From the NCBI GenBank assembly GCA_002305685.1, contig DBQB01000050.1:1-33215 (forward strand): a stretch of DNA of 33,215 nucleotides, read 5' to 3'. Below the pieces are notes generated by a model that saw nothing but the letters and a program-made list of their open reading frames with translations, had not been told where the DNA came from and made no database searches. Each line of letters begins with the position of its first letter. The first letter of the stretch is position 1. Of this stretch, positions 7,779 to 14,139 are shown in pieces. The translations under genes and the position numbers were made by a program. The DNA is from Ruminococcaceae bacterium UBA1405. Lineage in GTDB: Bacteria > Bacillota > Clostridia > Oscillospirales > Ruminococcaceae.

Positions 7779-8431
7779 TGCGTTATCTTTGGATGGACGA
7801 ATATCTCTTAAATAAGCGCAGCGTCACAAAGGATCTGCAACCCGTTTGGAACTGGGTTCGATATCATATCGGCGGAAAGATGTTCGCCGCTCTCTGCCTG
7901 GATCGGGAAAACCAGCCCTATTATATTACCTTAAAGGTAGATCCTGCTGAAGGAGAGTTCCTTCGCAGTCAATATCCGGATATCGTTGCAGGATACTACT
8001 GTGATAAGCGAAATTGGATCTCGGTAAAACCCGATGGAGCAGTACCTGACGCGCTGCTTGAATCTCTGCTGGATAATGCCTATCGTCTTATGCTGTCCAG
8101 CTTCAGCAAGAAACGTCAGCGGGAGATCTTAAAGTTAAGCTGTTGCGGAACGGACTGTGAATCCTGCCCATGGTTTACAAATAAATGTACCGGCTGCAAC
8201 GCCTGTCAGGGAAAGGTATTTCATGCGCCCCCATCCAAACCCTGCCCCATCTACAACTGTGCGGTACAAAAACATCGATATCTGAGCTGTGGGGAATGTG
8301 AACATCTTCCCTGTCAGATCTGGAAAGATGTCCGCGACCCCCAATTTTCCCAGCAAGACTTCGACGCTTCCATTTTCCAGAGAATCAGCCAGTTGAAAGA
8401 AATTTTTGGGGCATCGGTTCCCAAACCATAA
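7778..8431 (+). CDS. MmcQ/YjbR domain fused to a cysteine-rich DUF3795 domain
   Basis: A 217-residue two-domain protein. Residues about 1-110 match the MmcQ/YjbR (DUF419) fold, a CyaY-like DNA-binding-type domain (GGKMFAALCLDRENQPYYITLKV, broken by its natural strand order, then YYCDKRNWISVKPDG). Residues about 122-190 form a DUF3795-like module with twelve cysteines in CxxC-type clusters (CCGTDCESC, CTGCNAC, CGECEHLPC), likely binding zinc or an iron-sulfur cluster. The start overlaps the WYL regulator stop by one base and the GyrI-like gene follows after 15 nt. Both domains are common as separate small proteins; their function here is unknown. Binding of a metal is inferred from the cysteine pattern only. 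Confidence 0.85.
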   Translation: MRYLWMDEYLLNKRSVTKDLQPVWNWVRYHIGGKMFAALCLDRENQPYYITLKVDPAEGEFLRSQYPDIVAGYYCDKRNWISVKPDGAVPDALLESLLDNAYRLMLSSFSKKRQREILKLSCCGTDCESCPWFTNKCTGCNACQGKVFHAPPSKPCPIYNCAVQKHRYLSCGECEHLPCQIWKDVRDPQFSQQDFDASIFQRISQLKEIFGASVPKP

Positions 8432-8446
8432 AGAAAGGAGAAACCT

Positions 8447-9085
8447 ATGGCCTTTGATTACAAAAAAGCCTACAAAGAATTTTATCTGCCTCCCAGGCAG
8501 CCGCAGCTGATCGCCATTCCACCGCTGCAATTTCTGGCCGTCAAGGGCAAAGGCGATCCCAATACCGAAAACGGAACCTACAAACAGTCCATCGATTTAT
8601 TGTATGGTATGGCCTATACCATCAAAATGAGCCGGCTGACAGGTAAGACCCCTCCCGGATATTTTGACTTTGTGGTGCCGCCGTTGGAAGGGCTCTGGTG
8701 GCAGGAAGATGCAAAGAAAATTTCCTACATACATAAAGAAAATTTCCAGTGGATTTCCATGATCCGTCTGCCGGAATTTGTCACAGAGGAAACCTTCCGC
8801 TGGGCACAGCAGGAAGCAGCTGCAAAAAAAGGGCGGGATTTTTCCCCCGTCCTGTTTTTTACCTGGGAGGAAGGCGTCTGCGTACAATGTATGCACATCG
8901 GGCCTTTTGATACCGAGTCTTCCACCCTGCTGGCTATGGAAAACTACGCCAAAGCCCAGGGCTATGAGCTGGATTTGGGGATGTCTCGCTATCACCATGA
9001 AATCTATCTCAGCGATGTCCGTAGGTGTAAAGCGGAAAATTGGAAAACTGTCATCCGTCTGCCGGTAAAAAAGAAAACACCGTGA
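8447..9085 (+). CDS. GyrI-like small-molecule binding domain protein
   Basis: A 212-residue protein made of a single GyrI-like (AraC effector-binding, SHS2-duplication) domain without any DNA-binding part. The opening FDYKKAYKEFYLPPRQPQLI and LQFLAVKGKGDPN match a stand-alone Firmicutes family. The central PPLEGLWW and the C-terminal HIGPFDTE are typical of the ligand-binding half. Such proteins bind or, in some cases, hydrolyse cationic or electrophilic small molecules. AAGGAGAAA precedes the ATG. It is the third gene after the WYL regulator, consistent with ligand capture under control of that regulator; the ligand is not known. Confidence 0.88.
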   Translation: MAFDYKKAYKEFYLPPRQPQLIAIPPLQFLAVKGKGDPNTENGTYKQSIDLLYGMAYTIKMSRLTGKTPPGYFDFVVPPLEGLWWQEDAKKISYIHKENFQWISMIRLPEFVTEETFRWAQQEAAAKKGRDFSPVLFFTWEEGVCVQCMHIGPFDTESSTLLAMENYAKAQGYELDLGMSRYHHEIYLSDVRRCKAENWKTVIRLPVKKKTP

Positions 9086-9107
9086 TATCTTTCCGTTACC
9101 AAATCCC

Positions 9108-9137
9108 TTGCCATGGCGGGAGAAGATGGAATATAAT
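9108..9137 (+). promoter_or_regulatory. Promoter of the deformylase-like / TIGR04076 / flavodoxin operon
   Basis: -35 TTGCCA (9108-9113) and a perfect -10 TATAAT (9132-9137) are spaced 18 bp. It lies between the GyrI-like gene and the next gene, so the second half of the cluster can be transcribed alone. Confidence 0.65.
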
Positions 9138-9199
9138 AACCATATTATTGTTTTTGGGCACCGATTTTCTCTGGTGTCTGTGACTAAGGAGAGGTTTCC

Positions 9200-9610
9200 A
9201 TGGTAAAAGAAATCTGCAAGGACGAGCATTTCCTCGCCCAAAAGGCGCAAGCTGCTACACCGGAGGATCAATGGATTGGGCAAGATCTGATGGACACCCT
9301 GCTGGCCCATCAAAAAGAATGTGTGGGGATGGCAGCCAATATGATTGGTCAGAACAAACGCATCATCGTCTTTGACAACCAGGGAGAGTATATGCTGATG
9401 TATAATCCGCAGATTCTCAAACGGTCTGATCCCTATCAGACCGAGGAGGGGTGTCTATCCCTCAGCGGTACCCGCCCGGTGAAGCGGTGGAAAACCATCA
9501 AAGTCCAGTATCAAAACCAGCAGTTTGCACTGCGCATAAAAACGTTTACCGGCTTTACCGCCCAGATCATTCAGCACGAAATCGACCACTGTGAAGGAAT
9601 GATCATCTGA
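9200..9610 (+). CDS. Peptide deformylase-like protein with altered motif I
   Basis: A 136-residue member of the peptide deformylase superfamily, shorter than typical type I enzymes of about 165. Two of the three hallmark motifs are intact: EGCLS with the metal-ligand Cys 85, and HEIDH with His 126, Glu 127 and His 130. Motif I, normally G-x-G-x-A-A-x-Q, reads CVGMAANM (41-48): the first Gly is Cys and the Gln that stabilises the reaction intermediate is Met. Metal binding is therefore expected but classical deformylation of nascent chains is uncertain. The chain ends soon after HEIDH, lacking the usual C-terminal helix. AAGGAGAGG lies upstream of the ATG. It leads a three-gene operon with a TIGR04076 protein and a flavodoxin. 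Confidence 0.85.
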   Translation: MVKEICKDEHFLAQKAQAATPEDQWIGQDLMDTLLAHQKECVGMAANMIGQNKRIIVFDNQGEYMLMYNPQILKRSDPYQTEEGCLSLSGTRPVKRWKTIKVQYQNQQFALRIKTFTGFTAQIIQHEIDHCEGMII

Positions 9611-9627
9611 AAAAGGAGGGGCCGCTG

Positions 9628-9960
9628 ATGAAAAAATGCAAAATCACGGTGATGCGCAAAGCCCGATATGACGATCTGATGGCCCAATATGAAAATCCCA
9701 TCTCCCACGCCTGTGATATGCAGCTGGGCGCAGTGTTCATCGCCAATGGCTGGGAGAAACCGGATGGGCTGTGTCAAAGCGCTTGGGACAGTATGTCTCC
9801 CTTCGTTCTGGCGCTGAGTCATGGGGCGGAGAACCTCTATGACGGATGGATGAAGAATCCCCGCTCAGCTATGATCTCCTGCAACGACGGCTTTCGGCCG
9901 GTGAGTTTTCTGATCGAGGCGCTGGACGAGGACGCAAAATCTCAGGAGGAATCAAGATGA
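9628..9960 (+). CDS. TIGR04076 family protein
   Basis: A 110-residue protein of the TIGR04076 family, recognised by the start KKCKITVMRKARYDDLM, the middle CQSAWDSMSPFVLALSHG and the near-terminal CNDGFRPVSF. Its function is not established. Conserved cysteines at about positions 4, 29, 49 and 85 stand out and could be redox-active or bind metal. AAAAGGAGG precedes the ATG, 17 nt after the deformylase-like stop, and the TGA overlaps the flavodoxin ATG by four bases, so it is translated as part of that operon. Confidence 0.85.
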   Translation: MKKCKITVMRKARYDDLMAQYENPISHACDMQLGAVFIANGWEKPDGLCQSAWDSMSPFVLALSHGAENLYDGWMKNPRSAMISCNDGFRPVSFLIEALDEDAKSQEESR

Positions 9961-10415
9961 AAACCGCTGTTTTTTACCATTCCTATCACCATGGCAACAC
10001 CAAAAAGATATTGGAGGCCATGACGCAACAGGGCCAGATAGAGCTGGTGGACGCAACCAGCGTTGAGGACTTTTCCCCAGACACATACGATATCCTTGGG
10101 TTTGCCAGCGGGATTTATGGATTTTCGGTTCACAGCTCGGTGATCCAGCTTGCCAGACAGATTCTTCCTCCTTCCAAGCCGACCTTTTTTGTCTATACCT
10201 ATGGACTTAACAAAGGTTCTGGAGCAGATGCGCTGCGTAAAATCGCTCAGGAAAGAGGATGCCCCGTGCTGGGAGAGTTCAGCTGCCGGGGATACGATAC
10301 CTTTGGCCCTTTCCGGTGGATGGGCGGCCTCGCCAAAGGCCATCCCGATCAGCAGGATCTAAAGATGGCATCGGATTTTTTCCGGGAGATACAAAACAAA
10401 TGGGAAAGGGGTTGA
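9957..10415 (+). CDS. Flavodoxin family protein
   Basis: A 152-residue flavodoxin-like protein. The N-terminal strand and phosphate loop (AVFYHSYHHGNTKKIL) bind the FMN phosphate; the loop HSYHHGNT matches the S/T-x-T/H-x-N-T pattern. The 50s loop (GFASGIYGFSVHSS) and the strand FFVYTYGLNKGSG complete the fold. It would carry electrons or act as a small NAD(P)H-dependent flavin reductase in the cytosol. The ATG overlaps the preceding TGA (ATGA) and AGGAGGA precedes it. It is the last gene of the operon and ends before a strong hairpin terminator. Partner unknown. Confidence 0.88.
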   Translation: MKTAVFYHSYHHGNTKKILEAMTQQGQIELVDATSVEDFSPDTYDILGFASGIYGFSVHSSVIQLARQILPPSKPTFFVYTYGLNKGSGADALRKIAQERGCPVLGEFSCRGYDTFGPFRWMGGLAKGHPDQQDLKMASDFFREIQNKWERG

Positions 10416-10511
10416 CCCACTCTCTTTTCCCTATTTCCGGGAAAGCCGAAAGCACCGGCTCACCGAACCTTTTTTCCGGACTGTTTTCGATCGGAACAGC
10501 AAACCTCAACC

Positions 10512-10560
10512 AAAAACCGGCGTATTGGGCAACCATTGGATGCCCAACACGCCGGTTTTT
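10512..10560. terminator. Bidirectional terminator between flavodoxin and ABC ATPase genes
   Basis: A 20-bp stem with one mismatch (10512-10531 with 10541-10560) closes a nine-base loop. A5 begins and T5 ends the hairpin, so it works for both convergent transcripts. Confidence 0.9.
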
Positions 10561-10567
10561 ATATTTG

Positions 10568-11182
10568 TCATATCCTCGATTCAGAGGAACCCCCTTCATC
10601 CAGTTCCCCGAAGCGTACCAAAGACGCATCAAAATCCTGCGGATCCCTCTCATCGTGGGTGACCACCACCAGCGTCCTTCCCTGCAAGGTCTGCCGGATA
10701 AAATCCAGGGTTTTGCTTCGATTCTCCGCGTCCAAACCTTTGAGAGGCTCGTCCATCACAATCAGCTCGCTGCGGGAAAGCATTGCCCGTACAATGGCCA
10801 CCCTTCGCGCCATTCCCCCGGAAAGCTGGGATACTGGCAGCAGATGCGCCGGCTCCTCCAGCCCCACCTGGCTTAAGGCGCAGTGTATCGACGCTTGGGT
10901 CACCCCTCTTCCACAGGCCAAACGCAGATTGCGCACCGCGCTGAGATGCTCTAGCAGCCGATTTTCCTGAAACACCGCCCCCATACGCATTCCCCTGGGA
11001 TACAGAATCTCCCCCCTGTCCGCCTTAAGCAGTCCCAGCAGCAGATAAAGAAAGGTGGTTTTCCCGCATCCGGAAGGCCCCATCAGACAGGTGCGGGAAC
11101 CATCCGGAAAATCAATGGAAAAATCTCGCAGCACCGTATGTTCCCCAAAACTTTTGAAGAGATGCCGAACCTGTACGGCCAT
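10568..11182 (-). CDS. ABC transporter ATP-binding protein (NitT/TauT-type)
   Basis: A 204-residue nucleotide-binding subunit of an importer, short for the family (usually 240-260) because the C-terminus ends soon after the H-loop. Walker A GPSGCGKTT (35-43), Q-loop Gln 72, signature LSGGM (120-124), Walker B IVMDEP (141-146) and switch His 176 are all present. The order fits the SsuB/TauB/ThiZ group. It starts one base after the permease stop, preceded by AAAGGAG, and is the last gene of a three-gene operon with permease and binding lipoprotein. It powers uptake of an unknown small solute at the inner face of the membrane. Confidence 0.93.
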   Translation of the reverse strand: MAVQVRHLFKSFGEHTVLRDFSIDFPDGSRTCLMGPSGCGKTTFLYLLLGLLKADRGEILYPRGMRMGAVFQENRLLEHLSAVRNLRLACGRGVTQASIHCALSQVGLEEPAHLLPVSQLSGGMARRVAIVRAMLSRSELIVMDEPLKGLDAENRSKTLDFIRQTLQGRTLVVVTHDERDPQDFDASLVRFGELDEGGSSESRI

Positions 11183-11183
11183 G

Positions 11184-12008
11184 TTATCTGCTCCTTTCCT
11201 GCTGGGCTACAAGCTGTTCTTTGTCCTGAGATACTCCCGAAACGGCTTTTCCCAGCAGGTTCGCCAGATACAAAAACAGCCGCTCAAACACCGCGCTGAC
11301 GGCGACGATGGTCACCGTCCAGGCAAAAAGATCGCTGGTCTGCAAAAAAATCTTTGCCTGATACAGTTTTTCTCCGATAGAGCCGTCGGGCAAACCGATC
11401 ACCTCCGCCGCAATGCCGGATTTCCAACAAAGGCCCAATGATACCCGGCAGGCAGAGAGAAAATAGGGGGTGCATTGGGGCAGAAAAATCCCCACCAAAC
11501 GGCTCCAAGGCGAGAAGCGGAATACCCGTGCCATCTCTAGCAGCCCGGAATCGGTGTTTTCCAGCCCTTCCAACAGACTGAGATACACAATGGGAAACAC
11601 CATCAAAAAGGAAATCAGCACCGAAAGGTTTCGGGAAGAAACCCACACCAATGCAAGAATCACGAAGGAGGCCACCGGTGTGGACTTGACGGCAAAAATC
11701 GGAGGCGCCACCAAAAGCCGCACCCAAGAAAACCGATATGCCACCCCGGCCAGCAAGGATGCTGACAAAAGCGCCAGCATAAATCCTGCATAAATCCGCC
11801 CCAGAGAGAACCCAATGGCGCACCAAAATGCGCCCTCCCCCATCAGCTGAACCAAACGTACCAAAACGGAAACAGGAGATACCAAAAGTATCTCCTGTCC
11901 AATGGCCGCACTGACCCCCTGCCAGACAGCCAGCCAAAATAGGATGGCTGCGGCAGTGATCAGACGTGCGCGAATATGGGTTGTTTTCCTGTGTGGATCA
12001 AGCGCCAT
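11184..12008 (-). CDS. ABC transporter permease (TauC/SsuC-like)
   Basis: A 274-residue membrane subunit with about six transmembrane helices and the BPD_transp_1 core. The segment LEGLENTDSGLLEMARVFRFSPWSR (read as two halves around the Asn-Thr turn) corresponds to the EAA loop that docks to the ATPase. PIFAVKSTPVASFVILAL is typical of the NitT/TauT family. The ATG at 12008 is chosen; it overlaps the end of the binding-protein gene by 11 bp and has GGGGGA upstream. It works with the ATPase at 10568 and the lipoprotein at 11998. Candidate substrates for this class include sulfonates, nitrate, thiamine precursors, purines or guanidine derivatives; the sequence does not decide. Confidence 0.9.
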   Translation of the reverse strand: MALDPHRKTTHIRARLITAAAILFWLAVWQGVSAAIGQEILLVSPVSVLVRLVQLMGEGAFWCAIGFSLGRIYAGFMLALLSASLLAGVAYRFSWVRLLVAPPIFAVKSTPVASFVILALVWVSSRNLSVLISFLMVFPIVYLSLLEGLENTDSGLLEMARVFRFSPWSRLVGIFLPQCTPYFLSACRVSLGLCWKSGIAAEVIGLPDGSIGEKLYQAKIFLQTSDLFAWTVTIVAVSAVFERLFLYLANLLGKAVSGVSQDKEQLVAQQERSR

Positions 12009-13188
12009 AGTAGAAATCGTCCCCCGGCATTGCTCCGCCAACGGATGCAGGATTCTGCTGGAACAGCACATCCAGATAACCGCTGACCTTTTCCTTCATC
12101 TCAGCACCGTCAAAATAGGTGATATTGCACATGGGGATGGCTTTCTGTGCAATGGCCGCTTTGGCCACAATGCCGTATTTTTCCACCAGTGCAGCACAAT
12201 CTTCCAGATTGGTGGAGACATACTCGGTAGAAGCCTTGTACTCTTGCAGGAAAGCCTCCACCGCCTCAGGATGCTCCTGGGCAAAAGCGGTGCGCACCAC
12301 AATCACACCGGTAACCAGCGCACTGGAACCACCATTTTGCTGTTGGATGTTGTCCCATTCTGCGGTCATATCCAGTGCAATGCGCAGATTTTCATTGCTC
12401 ATCTGTGCGGAGGTAACAAACGGCTGGGGCAGCATTGCCACAGCGGCGGTATCCTCTGCCAACAGTGCGGCAACCTCGGTGGCCTCGGATTTATATTCTA
12501 CTGTCAGATCGGTCTCGGGATTCAGTCCGTTCTGAGACAGCACATAGTTGAGGGAATATTCCGGCGTTGTTCCCTTACCGGTGGAGTAAAGGGTTTTGCC
12601 CTTGAGATCGGCTACCGAATGGATGGTATCGCCGCTTTCCACGATATACAGCACACCCAGATTGTTGATGGCAAGCACCTGTACCCCGCCCTGGGTATTG
12701 TTATACAAAACAGAAGCCAGATTAGCCGGTACGGCTGCAATATCGATCTCCCCTTTGACAATGAGCGGAACAATCTCATCGGCAGTGCCGGACATGGTAA
12801 AGGTATACTGGTTTGCGGTGGTTCCCTGCTCCGCATCGTTCATCAGTTTCACCATTCCGATGGCGGTAGGCCCTTTGAGAACGGCAGCAGATACTTCCAC
12901 CTGCTGCTGCGGCTCGCCGCTCTCGGAGGAAGCAGCCGACTCACTGGAAGCCTCGCTGGCGTCGGAAGAGGCAGAGCTGGATACAGCCTCACTGGAGGAT
13001 ACAGCCTCGCTGGAGCTGGAGGATGAAACTTCACTGCTGACAGCAGCTTCACTACTGACAGCAGCTTCGCTGCTGTTGGAAACCTGGCTGGAACCATCGG
13101 AGGACGAGGAAGAAGCAGTATCGCTGCATCCGCTCAGCGCCGACAGGGACAGCGCAGCTGCAATCAAGTATACCAGAAAACGTCTCAT
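11998..13188 (-). CDS. ABC transporter substrate-binding lipoprotein (NMT1/SsuA-like)
   Basis: A 396-residue lipoprotein. The signal peptide ends in lipobox LSGC with Cys 21 as the lipidation site. A linker of about 70 residues rich in Ser, Glu, Ala and Val follows, encoded by short tandem DNA repeats, and tethers the domain across the cell wall. From about residue 95 the periplasmic-binding fold of the NMT1/SsuA type is seen (EIDIAAVPANLASVLYN, VADLKGKTLYSTGKGTTPEY, LPQPFVTSAQ). The ATG at 13188 follows AAGGAA; the upstream ATG at 13230 lies in the leader hairpin. First gene of the importer operon, behind a near-consensus promoter. Ligand unknown. Confidence 0.92.
   Translation of the reverse strand: MRRFLVYLIAAALSLSALSGCSDTASSSSSDGSSQVSNSSEAAVSSEAAVSSEVSSSSSSEAVSSSEAVSSSASSDASEASSESAASSESGEPQQQVEVSAAVLKGPTAIGMVKLMNDAEQGTTANQYTFTMSGTADEIVPLIVKGEIDIAAVPANLASVLYNNTQGGVQVLAINNLGVLYIVESGDTIHSVADLKGKTLYSTGKGTTPEYSLNYVLSQNGLNPETDLTVEYKSEATEVAALLAEDTAAVAMLPQPFVTSAQMSNENLRIALDMTAEWDNIQQQNGGSSALVTGVIVVRTAFAQEHPEAVEAFLQEYKASTEYVSTNLEDCAALVEKYGIVAKAAIAQKAIPMCNITYFDGAEMKEKVSGYLDVLFQQNPASVGGAMPGDDFYYGA
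12980..13075. repeat. Short tandem repeats coding the Ser-rich lipoprotein linker
   Basis: Two copies of an 18-bp unit (12980-12997, 12998-13015) are followed by two and a half copies of a second 18-bp unit (13030-13047, 13048-13065, partial to 13075). Both units keep the reading frame and code six-residue Ser/Glu/Ala/Val repeats, so copy number can vary without breaking the protein. Confidence 0.75.
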
Positions 13189-13218
13189 GAATTTTCCTTC
13201 TTTCGATGTCAAAAGTCT

Positions 13219-13254
13219 GGCAACCGCCACAGGCGTTGAAGCCTACCGGTTGCC
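13219..13254 (-). promoter_or_regulatory. Structured 5' leader hairpin of the ABC importer operon
   Basis: In the transcript, an 8-bp outer stem (GGCAACCG with CGGTTGCC) encloses an asymmetric internal loop and an inner 4-bp stem with a six-base loop. It lies between the transcription start (near 13258) and the ribosome-binding site. I cannot match it to a known riboswitch class. Confidence 0.55.
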
Positions 13255-13264
13255 GCTGTTATAT

Positions 13265-13303
13265 ACTATACCATCGTCCCAGAATAATGTCAAATCTTTG
13301 ACA
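13265..13303 (-). promoter_or_regulatory. Promoter of the ABC importer operon with inverted repeat at -35
   Basis: On the minus strand a perfect -35 TTGACA (13288-13293) and -10 TATAGT (13265-13270) are spaced 17 bp. The -35 is one half of a perfect inverted repeat, TGTCAAA (13288-13294) and TTTGACA (13297-13303) around two bases, a candidate operator. Confidence 0.75.
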
Positions 13304-13350
13304 TACCTTTCTTCTTTGAAAAGTTCTCTCCAGCACCCCGTTCCTGTCCA

Positions 13351-13379
13351 TTGCATCCAAACGGTACCGCCATTATAAT
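13351..13379 (+). promoter_or_regulatory. Promoter of the uncharacterised gene at 13434
   Basis: A perfect -10 TATAAT (13374-13379) is spaced 17 bp from TTGCAT (13351-13356), which keeps the TTG of a -35 box. The start codon is 55 bp downstream. Confidence 0.55.
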
Positions 13380-13433
13380 AGAGATACCCTAAGGCGGCGC
13401 AAATGTCATATTTTATGGAAGGGAAAAAATGAA

Positions 13434-13961
13434 ATGGGAATTTTTCAGATCGAAGTGGGTTCCTTAACCTGGATCGATGGGTCTGCCGACGATCCACAGG
13501 ATCTTTGCCTGCACGGTCATGTTCGGGTACAAATCGGTCAGCGGGTACTGGAAGATGACGCAACTGTGAGTGCAACCGCACTGTATCTGCTCAAAACCTT
13601 GACCGAAGACAAACGGATGGAACCCCACAGCATCCAGATGCTTCCCTGCTGCGGATTTTTTATGATTGCAAACAAAGAATTGACCGAAGTGGAAATCATT
13701 GGCTGTGATAACGGAACCGATTGGTCGGTGATTCACCAAGACGGCAAAATCCGCCTGATACTCCCCGACGGGGCGGAGGAAACGGTGGAAATGGAGGAGT
13801 ACCGGCAGCAGGTATACCGTTTCGCCGATACCATCGAAGCGTTTTACCGCCAATGCACCCCCAAAGAACTGCCTCAGGATCCCTTTGACCGAGATGGCTA
13901 CCAGACATTCTGGAAGGAATGGCATCGAAGGAGAAATCAGGTTTCAGAAAACGACGGATGA
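13434..13961 (+). CDS. Uncharacterised protein
   Basis: A 175-residue soluble protein that I do not recognise as a named family. It has no signal peptide or membrane segment. An acidic beta-rich N-terminal half (LCLHGHVRVQIGQRVLEDD, then TALYLLKTLTEDKRM) leads to a Cys-Cys motif (MLPCCGFFMI, residues about 71-80), then a central IIGCDNGTDWSVIHQDGKI strand pair. The tail is helical and aromatic (FADTIEAFYRQC, DGYQTFWKEWHRRRN). The ATG at 13434 follows GGAAGGG by ten bases. It is divergent from the ABC importer operon and single. The well-spaced motifs and normal codon use suggest a real conserved protein rather than a shadow frame. Confidence 0.8.
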   Translation: MGIFQIEVGSLTWIDGSADDPQDLCLHGHVRVQIGQRVLEDDATVSATALYLLKTLTEDKRMEPHSIQMLPCCGFFMIANKELTEVEIIGCDNGTDWSVIHQDGKIRLILPDGAEETVEMEEYRQQVYRFADTIEAFYRQCTPKELPQDPFDRDGYQTFWKEWHRRRNQVSENDG

Positions 13962-13977
13962 TGAAACAACAACCATA

Positions 13978-14033
13978 AGGAGCGTTCTTTCCTGACCGGC
14001 AAAGCAACTGCCCGGCCAAGAAGGAACGCTCCT
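13978..14033. terminator. Hairpin terminator between convergent genes
   Basis: A perfect 10-bp outer stem (AGGAGCGTTC at 13978-13987 with GAACGCTCCT at 14024-14033) encloses a further GC-rich helix. The T-rich tail is weak on both sides, but the position between two convergent genes supports the call. Confidence 0.65.
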
Positions 14034-14139
14034 CCTTTCCTATCCGCTGCCAAAAACATCTGACAAACGCTTTTTTCATTTTAGGCTCACAGCGACAGCA
14101 CCCTGTTGTTACTGGGGGAAACTGTCTGTAAGAAAACCG

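Noticed and set aside
11902..13026. A 374-codon open frame on the + strand opposite the binding lipoprotein
   Set aside because: Antisense of a Ser-rich lipoprotein with clear signal peptide; its low-complexity tail only mirrors the linker repeats.
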